Source: Pseudomonas sp. FEN
GTDB lineage: Bacteria > Pseudomonadota > Gammaproteobacteria > Pseudomonadales > Pseudomonadaceae
DNA: 64,000 nt
Assembly: GCF_904067045.1 (NCBI RefSeq)
Contig: NZ_CAJFDC010000001.1
Span: 1-64,000, forward strand
Direction of reading: 5' to 3'
Numbering within the stretch: position 1 is the first letter of the stretch; every line of letters begins with the position of its first letter. Below the pieces are notes generated by a model. The model was not told the DNA's origin and did not search any database. It worked only from the letters and a program-made list of their open reading frames with translations. Below are positions 1-7,127 of the stretch, one piece after another. The position numbers and the translations under genes were made by a program.

Positions 1-87
1 ACCACCGCCACCGCTGTTGGTGAAGGCGGCTGATGCGCTCACAGCTTTCTGTTCTTGAACATCGAGCACACGAATAGTAGTAGTCAT
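1..87 (-). CDS. Short Gly-rich peptide, copy 2 (partial at window edge)
   Basis: Minus-strand ORF starting at 87 and running off the left edge after 29 codons. The visible peptide begins MTTTIRVLDVQEQKAV, continues SASAAFTNS and enters a glycine run. It differs from copy 1 only by V for L at residue 10 in the shared part, with further silent changes. AAAAGGA lies about 9 bases before the ATG. Too short for normal gene callers. I infer a ribosomally made precursor or scaffold peptide with a charged N-terminal leader (IRVLDxQEQK) and a Gly-rich tail; no family is recognised with certainty. Confidence 0.7.
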   Translation of the reverse strand, partial: MTTTIRVLDVQEQKAVSASAAFTNSGGGG

Positions 88-118
88 AACTTAATTCCTT
101 TTCTAGTTAAGTTTTGCA

Positions 119-136
119 CAAAGCGGAATCACTTTG
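119..136 (-). other. Hairpin upstream of peptide copy 2
   Basis: Stem CAAAG/CTTTG with an 8-nt loop, placed in the spacer between the two peptide genes and just before the AACTTAACTAG box. The equivalent hairpin before copy 1 has CGAAG/CTTCG, so the one differing stem pair is changed on both sides (compensatory change). There is no T-run after it, so it is probably not a simple terminator; an mRNA-processing, stability or translation-control element is more likely (inference). Confidence 0.6.
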
Positions 137-171
137 TCAAAGCAGGATCGTGGTGGTTGAGCGATGGCTCG

Positions 172-285
172 TTAGGCCTTGTTGGCAACACCACCGCCAC
201 CACCGCCACCGCTGTTGGTGAAGGCGGCAGATGCGCTTACGGCTTTCTGCTCTTGGAGATCGAGCACACGAATAGTAGTAGTCAT
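172..285 (-). CDS. Short Gly-rich peptide, copy 1 (RiPP-precursor-like, 37 aa)
   Basis: ATG at 285, TAA at 174-172, 37 codons. The peptide starts MTTTIRVLDLQEQKAV, then SASAAFTNS, then seven glycines, then VANKA. There are no Cys residues, so lanthipeptide or sactipeptide chemistry is unlikely; Ser, Thr, Asn and the C-terminal residues are the modifiable positions. An AAAGGA ribosome-binding site lies just upstream, with a TTGACA promoter about 80 bases before the start. Size, leader/tail bipartition, tandem copies and the nearby AT-rich gene cluster fit a precursor peptide. The modification enzymes may lie beyond the left edge or be those at 1272-6982. Alternative: a small structural or antitoxin peptide. 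Confidence 0.72.
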   Translation of the reverse strand: MTTTIRVLDLQEQKAVSASAAFTNSGGGGGGGVANKA

Positions 286-315
286 AACCTAATTCCTTTC
301 TAGTTAAGTTTTATA

Positions 316-333
316 CGAAGCAGTATCACTTCG
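316..333 (-). other. Hairpin at the 5' end of the peptide transcript
   Basis: Stem CGAAG/CTTCG with an 8-nt loop, minus strand, starting almost at the transcription start predicted from the promoter at 341-369. It is the partner of the hairpin at 119-136 and covaries with it, which suggests that the RNA structure is selected. A 5'-terminal stem-loop could stabilise the mRNA or bind a regulator (inference). Confidence 0.6.
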
Positions 334-340
334 AACCAGA

Positions 341-369
341 AAACTAGACCCATACTAACCACGTGTCAA
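341..369 (-). promoter_or_regulatory. Probable sigma-70 promoter of the short-peptide genes
   Basis: On the minus strand a perfect -35 TTGACA (369-364) is followed, after 17 bp, by TAGTTT (346-341, a weak -10). The start would be near 334, immediately before the hairpin at 333-316. An AT-rich tract lies upstream of the -35 and could act as an UP element. Confidence 0.5.
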
Positions 370-1271
370 ATTTCAAAATGAAAAAAATAAAATAAAATCG
401 CCCATTGACACACATGCATTATCTGGATACCCCCCCCTGATTAGATGATATTTTGATATTATATAGCCATTAGATTAGGTAAATTGCAGACAACATCAGT
501 GATACCAAAAATGGCGGCTAAAGCGTTTCTCTAATATATGCTCACCGTGACGTCCACGCACAACACACATCCTTTAATGCTGCCAGATAGTAGTATTTAT
601 TGGAGTCAAGTAAAAATACCTCTACTCAAAAATCCATCTAAGTCCAGCACTCAATCACAGACCAAATACTCCATCGGATTTGGAGATCAAACTAGTGCTA
701 TGCGAGCCCGTTTTTTTTGCATGCCAATAAGCCATCATGAAGCTATCATGTCATATAAATTCTATTCCTGCTGGCGGCAAGCTTCTAAGTATTCACAACT
801 GATACCTGTAGCGGGAAACCAGTCGATAAATCTCGCATCGCACCTCATGCTCCATCGAGTCTGCTTGCCTTCGCAAGGCTTGATAGTGAGGGATTTTCGT
901 TACTGAAACGCCAGCCCCCCAAGCCAGCTTGGAGATCGATCAATAGCGGATGCATCTAGTGAAGTGATACAGTCCTCTACACCACCCACTTGGAAAATCC
1001 TCGTCTAAAAAATGGCTCAATAGACCTTGTGACGGGTGCTCTGAACTTCCAGCTAGATCCACTTGATACGCAGCTAAGCGGATATCGGTATATCATCTGC
1101 ACCGCCCTCAATTACACTCGTTGAATCCACAATACTATCTTGTACGGCAGTTTGACCCAGCACTAAACAAAAACAAATAACAAGGCAAGGCCATCAATAT
1201 CTGTATCAGCACATACTCAAGTATCAAACAAATGATTTTTACCGACGTCGTAATAAACAACAAAACTCACG
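370..1271. other. Gene-poor AT-rich stretch
   Basis: About 900 bases without a convincing gene on either strand. The only long open frame (538-906, plus) has no ribosome-binding site, no recognisable motif and a composition like random sequence. On the minus strand near 1190-1060 a short frame reads as a hydrophobic stretch followed by VLGQTAVQDS and ends at TAG, but it has no good start. The stretch lies downstream of the MazG-like gene and upstream of the peptide promoter, and may contain decayed sequence. Confidence 0.5.
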
Positions 1272-1592
1272 CTAACTATTTACCTTATCTGCGCCATATT
1301 TTACTCTCTGGCGATCCAACTCCTTCAATATAGATTTCTCGACTAAAGTCCGGCCATCAATCTCTAGGGTATTCATTAAACTAAAAATCCACACTAATAT
1401 ATCACCAAGCTCACCGGTAATATCGTCCAAATCGTGATTACGCCGGATTGCCCGAATTAGCTCACCCACCTCTTCTGTCAGCCACAAACAAGCCTTATCC
1501 TTATCGTATGTTCCGAAGACGCAGCCATACGCTTCCTGCAGCTGAAAAATATTAGCCAGGGAAGAAATAATAATTTCATCAGATTTTTTCAT
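1272..1592 (-). CDS. MazG-like nucleotide pyrophosphohydrolase (small, all-alpha NTP-PPase fold)
   Basis: 106 residues. The motif E40-E-V-G-E44, followed 17 residues later by E61-x-x-D64, is the metal-binding ExxE..ExxD signature of the MazG/HisE all-alpha NTP pyrophosphatase superfamily, so it should hydrolyse a nucleotide or nucleotide adduct with release of pyrophosphate. The family includes HisE (phosphoribosyl-ATP pyrophosphohydrolase). That matters because a HisG-like enzyme is encoded 3 kb away in the same AT-rich block; use of phosphoribosyl-ATP as substrate is inference. The ATG overlaps the TGA of the gene at 1589-1996 (ATGA), so the two are probably co-translated. A housecleaning role is the alternative. 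Confidence 0.75.
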   Translation of the reverse strand: MKKSDEIIISSLANIFQLQEAYGCVFGTYDKDKACLWLTEEVGELIRAIRRNHDLDDITGELGDILVWIFSLMNTLEIDGRTLVEKSILKELDRQRVKYGADKVNS

Positions 1593-1996
1593 GCCACCAA
1601 CCTAAATGATAAATACTGGTTGATATACTTGATGCTAGAAGCGGTTTGTGAATCAATCGCTGGCATCTTGAGCATACACACCAGTTCCGAATATTGCGGC
1701 CCATACTCATCTAAAATTTTTTTAAACTCAGCTCTGAGTGCTTTTAATGTCGACTCATAAGACCGCCCCAAAAATTCGGAGTAATACTTTACACCCCAGC
1801 TATTTATTCTAAGTTGCTTCTCCTCGGAGATATCAACGTTGAATTTAGTTGCCACAGTAAATCGATAAATTAGCTGAGCGTATGTAATAAATACAAAAGA
1901 AGACTGATCCAAGCTTTTTCCTAATGCCCTTAACACCAATCCTTTAATTGAAGAGTCAGAAAGAACATACAACGAATTCCCCTGTAGATTGAACAT
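1589..1996 (-). CDS. Unknown protein, probably the 3' part of a frameshifted gene
   Basis: 135 residues from the ATG at 1996, no family recognised, moderately hydrophobic, predicted mixed alpha content. The frame is open further upstream to 2065 and that extension reads as plausible protein (..CELLIAALLAVDLELRH joined to MFNLQ) but has no start codon. An ORF in another frame (2035-2154) ends exactly in this zone, so the real gene may span 1589-2154 with one frameshift near 2035-2065. It is translationally coupled to the MazG-like gene by an ATGA overlap, which suggests a joint function. Confidence 0.5.
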   Translation of the reverse strand: MFNLQGNSLYVLSDSSIKGLVLRALGKSLDQSSFVFITYAQLIYRFTVATKFNVDISEEKQLRINSWGVKYYSEFLGRSYESTLKALRAEFKKILDEYGPQYSELVCMLKMPAIDSQTASSIKYINQYLSFRLVA

Positions 1997-2034
1997 GTGA
2001 CGCAGCTCAAGATCAACAGCGAGAAGAGCAGCAA

Positions 2035-2154
2035 TTAATAACTCACAATCCGCTTCAGATTGGAGTTAGTTGGGAGCAGGGTTTCAATTTTCGAAATAGG
2101 ATTCAAATCATCAAAGCCTGGTGCCAGCAATATATCTCGAATAGTCATTTCCAT
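2035..2154 (-). pseudogene. Possible 5' part of the frameshifted gene (or a separate 39-aa ORF)
   Basis: Minus-strand ORF with ATG at 2154 (second ATG at 2148) and TAA at 2037-2035. The peptide reads MEMTIRDILLAPGFDDL and on to a hydrophilic end. AGGAG lies about 12 bases before the first ATG, a little far. It overlaps, in a different frame, the open upstream extension of the 135-aa ORF. Joining the two in the overlap gives a continuous helical-looking protein of about 180 residues. A sequencing error, a true mutation and programmed frameshifting cannot be told apart here. Confidence 0.4.
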
Positions 2155-2451
2155 TGACAAGTGCAGCTCCTAGTATAATAAAACACACACTGGGACTTAA
2201 CCCTAGTTCATTTCCAAAAAAAGTCAAGTAGAGAGGATTTTTAGTAAATCAATTTAGAGGGGTAGCTTAAACCCACACGTCAACGCAAAGCTGCACAGCA
2301 TGTGGTAAGCCTCGTCATAGGGCATATAGCTATGCTAGCCCACTGCCCTCTATTCAACATAAATAAAAAAAGCTACGCTAGATCGTCGGTGAGGAAGCAA
2401 GCAGAAGCACTACACATCTGATAGCCCCAATGGACTGAATGGGTAATACAT
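2155..2451. other. Divergent intergenic region upstream of the biosynthetic operon
   Basis: 297 bases between the minus-strand MazG unit and the plus-strand five-gene operon. It should carry both promoters, but I can point only to a TATACT-like -10 on the minus strand at 2177-2172; no good -35/-10 pair is evident for the plus strand. Confidence 0.35.
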
Positions 2452-3369
2452 GTGAAAACAATTCAACTTGAAAGCTACTACTATCAAACCCCTTTTGGAC
2501 AACTCATAATAAATTGCGCACAAGAGAATAGGGCAATTACTGACCCTGTCCTTGGTGAGGCCAATTACAAAAAAACAATTAGCAATACTAAATACAATAT
2601 TACCTTTGGCGCTGATAGCTCTCCGAAGTCATCATACAGAAATAGTCAATTTGCTAAAGGGTTGCACCTTGGGCATCACATCGGCCTGCCTGGCCAAGTG
2701 TCCATGTCGACAGACATGTTAAATATAGTGCTAAAAAATGGATGTTTGAATGATTACACTAAAATTTTCTGGAATTATGCACTCAAACTTTATCTTTCCA
2801 CAATGTCATTTCAACACTCCGCGCTACACTTAAAAGCCACTACACTGTCCGATAAAAATGGAAATGCCTTACTAGTTATAGGCAAAGGTGGTTCGGGCAA
2901 AAGCACGCTTGCAGAAAAACTTAATCTGTTCGGTTATAAAACACTCAGCAATACGCATACCATTTACAAAGACGGATATGTTTGGGGCATGAATACTTGG
3001 ATACGAAAGCGCTCGGAAAATTCACAACACTATATACCCCCTTCACCATTAAAGACGGAAAGATTTGCAAAACTGAAATCCATAATAATCTTCGAAAAAA
3101 ATGAGAGCCCGGAATACCACGAGGAACCCCTCAATATAGAACACGCTATAAACTTTATCATCCAGTTCGGCTTGGCAACATGCAATTATGACCTGAAAGA
3201 GGATCTATCAGAGTTATTTGAATCAAGCCTAGAATATCTGAGCCACTCTCAACGCGAATACTTTCTTCTAACAAAAATGTTAAATAGCGTACCAATAAAA
3301 TATTTGACGGGTGATATCCACAACAACTCAACCCTCGACAAAATATTATATAACATAGAGAGCAATTAA
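2452..3369 (+). CDS. HprK-like P-loop kinase, first gene of the island operon
   Basis: 305 residues, GTG start. A clear Walker A, GKGGSGKST, lies at residues 144-152, preceded by a beta strand and by an HSALHLKA segment about 20 residues earlier. That layout is typical of HPr-kinase/PEPCK-like kinases (HprK-related proteins), several of which phosphorylate a Ser of a peptide or a small sugar-like substrate in natural-product loci. The N-terminal ~120 residues match no family I can name. It lacks a second HprK hallmark that I can assign with certainty, so the substrate is unknown. Its stop overlaps the start of the glycosyltransferase gene (TAATG). Confidence 0.65.
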   Translation: MKTIQLESYYYQTPFGQLIINCAQENRAITDPVLGEANYKKTISNTKYNITFGADSSPKSSYRNSQFAKGLHLGHHIGLPGQVSMSTDMLNIVLKNGCLNDYTKIFWNYALKLYLSTMSFQHSALHLKATTLSDKNGNALLVIGKGGSGKSTLAEKLNLFGYKTLSNTHTIYKDGYVWGMNTWIRKRSENSQHYIPPSPLKTERFAKLKSIIIFEKNESPEYHEEPLNIEHAINFIIQFGLATCNYDLKEDLSELFESSLEYLSHSQREYFLLTKMLNSVPIKYLTGDIHNNSTLDKILYNIESN

Positions 3370-4550
3370 TGAATATTGCATTTTTACCCTCTGCAGATTT
3401 ATCTTACGAATCAGGTAGTATAATCAATGCACTGATCACAATAAAGGGCCTAAAAGAACTTGGCGTAACTGTGGCCACGCTTGCGCAAAAGCTGCCAATT
3501 GATATAAATACCCCAATCGACAATATTTCTACAAATCCGAAACTACTTGAACACCCTATAATAACAGACAGATATATTACCGACGAACAGCATATTGAAA
3601 ACTTAGAAATATATCTCGCTTACCTATTCACTAAGCATGTCGAGTCCAAAATTGATGTGGTGGTAGTGCAATATTTTTCCGTAGCTAGTTATGCAGCCAA
3701 GGTATTTGGCGAGGTTATGGGGGTTCCGTATATTGTATTCAGCTTCGGACGCGACCTATCCTCTTTTGATCAGTTAAGCTCAAATTTAAAGCGCATGATA
3801 CGTGAATCCATAACTCGAGTTAGCGGCATCATCTTCCCTAATGAAGAAATACTTAACTCCTTTAAAATTTTGAGAGTTAACAAAACGCCACCATATTTAA
3901 TTTCCCCTCCAGCATTGACAGCAGACATTTATGATCTAGATTGCAGTACTACTCAGAGGCTCCCCAAGGACATGAAAGTTATCACCACGATCAACTCATG
4001 TTTTAAGGAGGAAAAGGGAATCGACTCGATAATTATGGCATTCAGCAGCATGCGAAAGCAGCACAATGACGTAATATTAGTAATAGCAGGTACCGATGAC
4101 CACCCGGAATCCGTAAATTACAAACGGCTGAAGGCATTGGCGAAGCGATTCGAAATATCTGATAGTATATTTTTTCCAGGATACTTAAACAGAGCTCAAA
4201 TAGGAGGACTCCTTGCTGGAACAGATTTATTCATCGATGCTAGGTATGTAAGTAATTTCAGCTCTGTCCTAATTGAAGCTCAGGCTTTTAAAGTCCCAAC
4301 CATAAGCGCAAAAAATCTCTCTTCACTTCAAGTAATTGAGCATGGAGCAAACGGATTACTTTTTGACGCCAATGATTCATACCACCTGGCTGAGTTAGGG
4401 CTATCGGTACTTAAGAATCCTACCTTAGCAAAGGTGTTGACCAACGGATGCACTGAATGGTGTAACTTGCACCTTTCAACTTTTGAAAGCAATAACACCA
4501 TCAAAGACATATATAATTTCATCAAAGGAGTAGTTAAACATGGCAGTTAA
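3369..4550 (+). CDS. GT4-family glycosyltransferase (GT-B fold)
   Basis: 393 residues. The N-terminal half opens with a Rossmann-like strand (MNIAFLPSAD) and a glycine/serine turn; the C-terminal half has the GT4 donor domain: EEKGID, VIAGTDD, FFPGYLNRAQI, then the acidic FSSVLIEAQA segment that corresponds to the E-x7-E motif near residue 300, and HGANGLLFDAND. It should transfer a sugar from an NDP-sugar (or a related donor) to an unknown acceptor in the cytoplasm. It shares one base with the kinase gene before it and overlaps the next gene by 11 bases, so all are co-expressed. Confidence 0.8.
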   Translation: MNIAFLPSADLSYESGSIINALITIKGLKELGVTVATLAQKLPIDINTPIDNISTNPKLLEHPIITDRYITDEQHIENLEIYLAYLFTKHVESKIDVVVVQYFSVASYAAKVFGEVMGVPYIVFSFGRDLSSFDQLSSNLKRMIRESITRVSGIIFPNEEILNSFKILRVNKTPPYLISPPALTADIYDLDCSTTQRLPKDMKVITTINSCFKEEKGIDSIIMAFSSMRKQHNDVILVIAGTDDHPESVNYKRLKALAKRFEISDSIFFPGYLNRAQIGGLLAGTDLFIDARYVSNFSSVLIEAQAFKVPTISAKNLSSLQVIEHGANGLLFDANDSYHLAELGLSVLKNPTLAKVLTNGCTEWCNLHLSTFESNNTIKDIYNFIKGVVKHGS

Positions 4551-5142
4551 AATCGGATTTCCCAAAGGTGTTGTCATTCCATATTCGCGCAGCACCATTG
4601 AAAAAATAATGCATATGGACGCAAAAAATGACTGCCTGAGTTTTTGCAACACAGAAACACATTGCTATCTACTAAAACATAGAGACATCCCACAACTGGT
4701 ACATGACGGGGTAATTGATATAGGAGTTACTTCGTCTGAATGGGTTGCAGAAAGCGGACTAGAAAATATATCTATACAAAAGCACCTCGACTGGTGTGAT
4801 ACACGTATAAGTCTTATCGGGTCGCACGCTAAAAATGAATTAGTGGCAGGAGTAAAAGTAGTCACTGAGTTCCCACGTATAACAAAACAGTTCTTAGCAG
4901 GCTTGAGTATTCCACCTTCTAATATCTACAAACTAAGCGGATCAACCGAAGCTATGATACCCAATGCTTTTTTGTATGGTGTTGAGTGCATTGAAACAGG
5001 CCAAACCTTACGGGCCAATGGCTTAGTAGAAATAACAGAAATAATGAATGCATCAGTCGTAGTCATAACAAAAAAAGATGAGGCAAGAAACCTTAGCGTC
5101 TACATCGATCAAATTCACAACAAAGGAAGTGAATGCAATTGA
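4540..5142 (+). CDS. HisG-like ATP phosphoribosyltransferase, short form (paralogue in a biosynthetic operon)
   Basis: 200 residues with the catalytic fold of short HisG. Visible landmarks: KIGFPKGVV at the N terminus, DGVIDIGVTSSEW near residue 57, LSGSTEAMIPNA near 132 and the PRPP-binding loop ETGQTLRANGL at 152-162, matching HisG signature positions. HisG joins ATP to PRPP to give phosphoribosyl-ATP. Short HisG enzymes normally need HisZ; none is visible here. A histidine pathway role is unlikely, as no other his gene is nearby and codon use is AT-rich. It probably makes, or uses an analogue of, phosphoribosyl-ATP for the locus product. AAAGGAG precedes the ATG, which lies within the end of the glycosyltransferase gene. 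Confidence 0.82.
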   Translation: MAVKIGFPKGVVIPYSRSTIEKIMHMDAKNDCLSFCNTETHCYLLKHRDIPQLVHDGVIDIGVTSSEWVAESGLENISIQKHLDWCDTRISLIGSHAKNELVAGVKVVTEFPRITKQFLAGLSIPPSNIYKLSGSTEAMIPNAFLYGVECIETGQTLRANGLVEITEIMNASVVVITKKDEARNLSVYIDQIHNKGSECN

Positions 5143-5801
5143 ACATCCTATTGACAGGTGCTAGCAAAGGTATTGGACTTGCTATCTACGAGAAGCTTCG
5201 AGAAGACTCATCTAATAATATTTATGTCATCGGGTTGACCCCCCCGACCGGCATACAAGACTCAATGTTTTACAGGTGCGACCTTCGATTCAACGACCAA
5301 CTGGTACAAACAATCGAGCAACTGAAAAGTGTTGTTTTGCGATTCGACGTCATCGTAAATAACGCTGGCTACGGTATTTTTAAGCCGATATCTGAAATAA
5401 AAATAAACGAATGGAGCGAGCTGATAAACGTCAATCTCACGACACCATTCTATATTATAAGTAACTATATTGAAGAGATGAAAACCGCAAATTTCGGCAA
5501 GATAATAAATATATCTTCAGATGCTGACTTCAAACCCTTTGAAAATGCTGCCCTATATTGCGCATCTAAGTATGGACTTCTCGGTTTGTCTGACTCAATA
5601 AGATTAGAGCTAAAAGGTAAAAATATCTCTATAACGACTATATCGCCGGGCCGTGTCGACACTTATTTTAACGGAAAAAGTCCTGGTGATCGCCCAGTGT
5701 CCTTGAAACCAGCTGATGTTGCGATCCAAGTTGCAAACGTGATAAAATTAGCAAGCACTACGTCAATACACTCTATTCGCCTTCAATCATCACTGGAGTA
5801 G
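5133..5801 (+). CDS. Short-chain dehydrogenase/reductase
   Basis: 222 residues, a classical SDR. TGASKGIG at residues 8-15 binds the dinucleotide; NNAGYG stabilises the fold; the Ser of the ISS segment and the Y-x3-K of YCASKYG are the catalytic residues; SPGRVDT follows. Oxidises or reduces a hydroxyl/carbonyl on an unknown intermediate, with NAD(P). It overlaps the HisG-like gene by 10 bases and ends 2 bases before the purM-like gene, so it is part of one translation-coupled operon. Confidence 0.88.
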   Translation: MQLNILLTGASKGIGLAIYEKLREDSSNNIYVIGLTPPTGIQDSMFYRCDLRFNDQLVQTIEQLKSVVLRFDVIVNNAGYGIFKPISEIKINEWSELINVNLTTPFYIISNYIEEMKTANFGKIINISSDADFKPFENAALYCASKYGLLGLSDSIRLELKGKNISITTISPGRVDTYFNGKSPGDRPVSLKPADVAIQVANVIKLASTTSIHSIRLQSSLE

Positions 5802-5803
5802 GT

Positions 5804-6982
5804 ATGTCTACCCTTTACAGTAAGCTGGGTGTTTCCTCATCAAAGGAAGATGTTCACGAAGCCATGGGCCAGTTGCGTAATTCGTCTGATGCAACTGCAT
5901 TCTGCCAGGTAATTGACGATGGATCCCAATACTACCAACTGCTTCATGCTGATGGCGCAGGCTCTAAGTCTATAGTTGCATATCTTCACTATAAAGAAAC
6001 TGGAAGCAGTAAAATTTTCGAGAGCTTAGCAATTGACTCTTCGGTCATGAACACCGATGACATGCTATGTGTTGGCTGTACAGATGGTTTCATTTTAAGC
6101 AATACAATAGGCCGAAACTCACATCGAGTTGGAAAAGATATTTTGGCATCTATAATGCTAGGATATCAACATTTCGCAGACAGTATGCGGCCATTTGGAA
6201 TCACTATATCCCTGTGCGGTGGCGAAACGGCTGATGTCGGGGATATAATTAGCACCTTAATTGTCGACTCGACAATGTACGCCAGATTCCCGAAATCTCG
6301 CTTTATCGATGCAGGCAAGATAAATCAAAATCCAAATAACGTTATAGTTGGCCTTTCCTCCTTTGGCAAAGCAAGCTACGAAAGCACTATTAACTCGGGA
6401 ATAGGTTCAAACGGGTTCACAGTAGCACGCCATGAACTTCTAAGCAAAAAGTATGGCGAAAAATTCCCGGAGACTTTTTCGAACACTATCAATCCTTCCT
6501 CCGTATATAATGGACAGTTTTCTTTGTCTGATGCGCTGCCAGGCTCAAGCCAAACGGTAGGCGATGCCCTTCTATCTCCGTGCAGAACTTATCTCCCCGT
6601 TATGGCGAAAGTCTTCGATATTTATGGAGATAAAATACGTTCAGTAATACATAATACCGGAGGCGGAATTACGAAGTCTTTGAACTTTTCAAGTGGCATG
6701 CACTATATAAAAGATAATTTGTTTGACCTACCCCCAATTTTTGAAGCAATAAAAAACAATAGCGACACGAACATCAAAGATATGTGGTCGGTCTTTAACT
6801 GTGGCCAGCGCCTTGAAATTTCATGTGATTCTAGTGTTGCCGCCGGTATTATCGAGATCTCTCAATCATTGGGAGTTGAGGCTAAAATCATTGGATATAC
6901 CGAACCACTGAAGGACAGCAGCACTAACAAGGTTTCTATTTCTCATAATGGCGTTACTGAAGAGTATGTAAAAACTCTTTGA
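5804..6982 (+). CDS. PurM-type AIR synthase (phosphoribosylformylglycinamidine cyclo-ligase), long form
   Basis: 392 residues. PurM-superfamily motifs are clear: HADGAGSKS near residue 49 (ATP-binding loop), the CVGCTDGF segment, STIGRN, GGETADVGD near 140, VGLSSFGKASYE, IHNTGGG and FNCGQRLEI. Length and motif wording follow the ~390-residue PurM known from Bacteroidetes, not the ~350-residue PurM of Pseudomonas. PurM closes FGAM to aminoimidazole ribotide (AIR) with ATP. As the last gene of the island operon it may supply AIR or perform an analogous ATP-driven ring closure (inference). A hairpin after the stop (6993-7027) may end the operon. Confidence 0.85.
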   Translation: MSTLYSKLGVSSSKEDVHEAMGQLRNSSDATAFCQVIDDGSQYYQLLHADGAGSKSIVAYLHYKETGSSKIFESLAIDSSVMNTDDMLCVGCTDGFILSNTIGRNSHRVGKDILASIMLGYQHFADSMRPFGITISLCGGETADVGDIISTLIVDSTMYARFPKSRFIDAGKINQNPNNVIVGLSSFGKASYESTINSGIGSNGFTVARHELLSKKYGEKFPETFSNTINPSSVYNGQFSLSDALPGSSQTVGDALLSPCRTYLPVMAKVFDIYGDKIRSVIHNTGGGITKSLNFSSGMHYIKDNLFDLPPIFEAIKNNSDTNIKDMWSVFNCGQRLEISCDSSVAAGIIEISQSLGVEAKIIGYTEPLKDSSTNKVSISHNGVTEEYVKTL

Positions 6983-6992
6983 ATTAAAACGG

Positions 6993-7027
6993 GCAAGCGA
7001 CCACTTTGACAGGTGAGTCGCTGCCTT
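6993..7027 (+). terminator. Possible terminator of the biosynthetic operon
   Basis: GGCAAGCGAC pairs with GTCGCTGCC (one bulged A) across a ~15-nt loop shortly after the purM-like stop, followed by TTGTTTGAT, a weak T-rich tail. Confidence 0.45.
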
Positions 7028-7127
7028 GTTTGATCTAAACTCTGCTATCTGATCTGCGCATTGGCTGCAGTAGCGCCTTTTTAAAGGTTGCACGCCCTGC
7101 ACCTCCTACACGAAGCCCTTTAAGGCT

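Larger units (their letters stand above)
1..333 (-). repeat. Tandem duplication (198-bp period) of a leader hairpin plus short peptide gene
   Basis: Two head-to-tail copies of the same unit are read on the minus strand: an 18-nt hairpin, an AACTTAACTAG box, an AAAGGA/AAAAGGA Shine-Dalgarno and a short ORF starting MTTTIRVLD. The start codons are 198 bp apart (285 and 87). The left copy runs off the window edge, so more copies may follow. Changes between copies keep the reading frame (DLQEQ vs DVQEQ, synonymous changes in the Ala/Gly codons), which argues that both are translated. Confidence 0.85.

Noticed and set aside
172..285. Microcin-C-like or microcin-B17-like precursor
   Set aside because: The C terminus is NKA and not the Asn end of MccC; there are no Cys/Ser-Gly units of the MccB17 kind and no cyclodehydratase in the window.
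55..303. Plus-strand 82-aa ORF across the peptide repeats, with repeated NIEHTNSSSHNLIPF
   Set aside because: It is the opposite strand of the duplicated peptide genes; the repetition comes from the DNA duplication and it has no ribosome-binding site.
538..906. 122-aa plus-strand ORF
   Set aside because: No start signal, no motif and no neighbour; composition like random AT-rich sequence.
4540..6982. HisG-like and PurM-like genes as ordinary histidine/purine housekeeping genes
   Set aside because: AT-rich island setting, co-operonic with kinase, glycosyltransferase and SDR genes, no other his/pur genes nearby, and the PurM is of the long non-Pseudomonas type.
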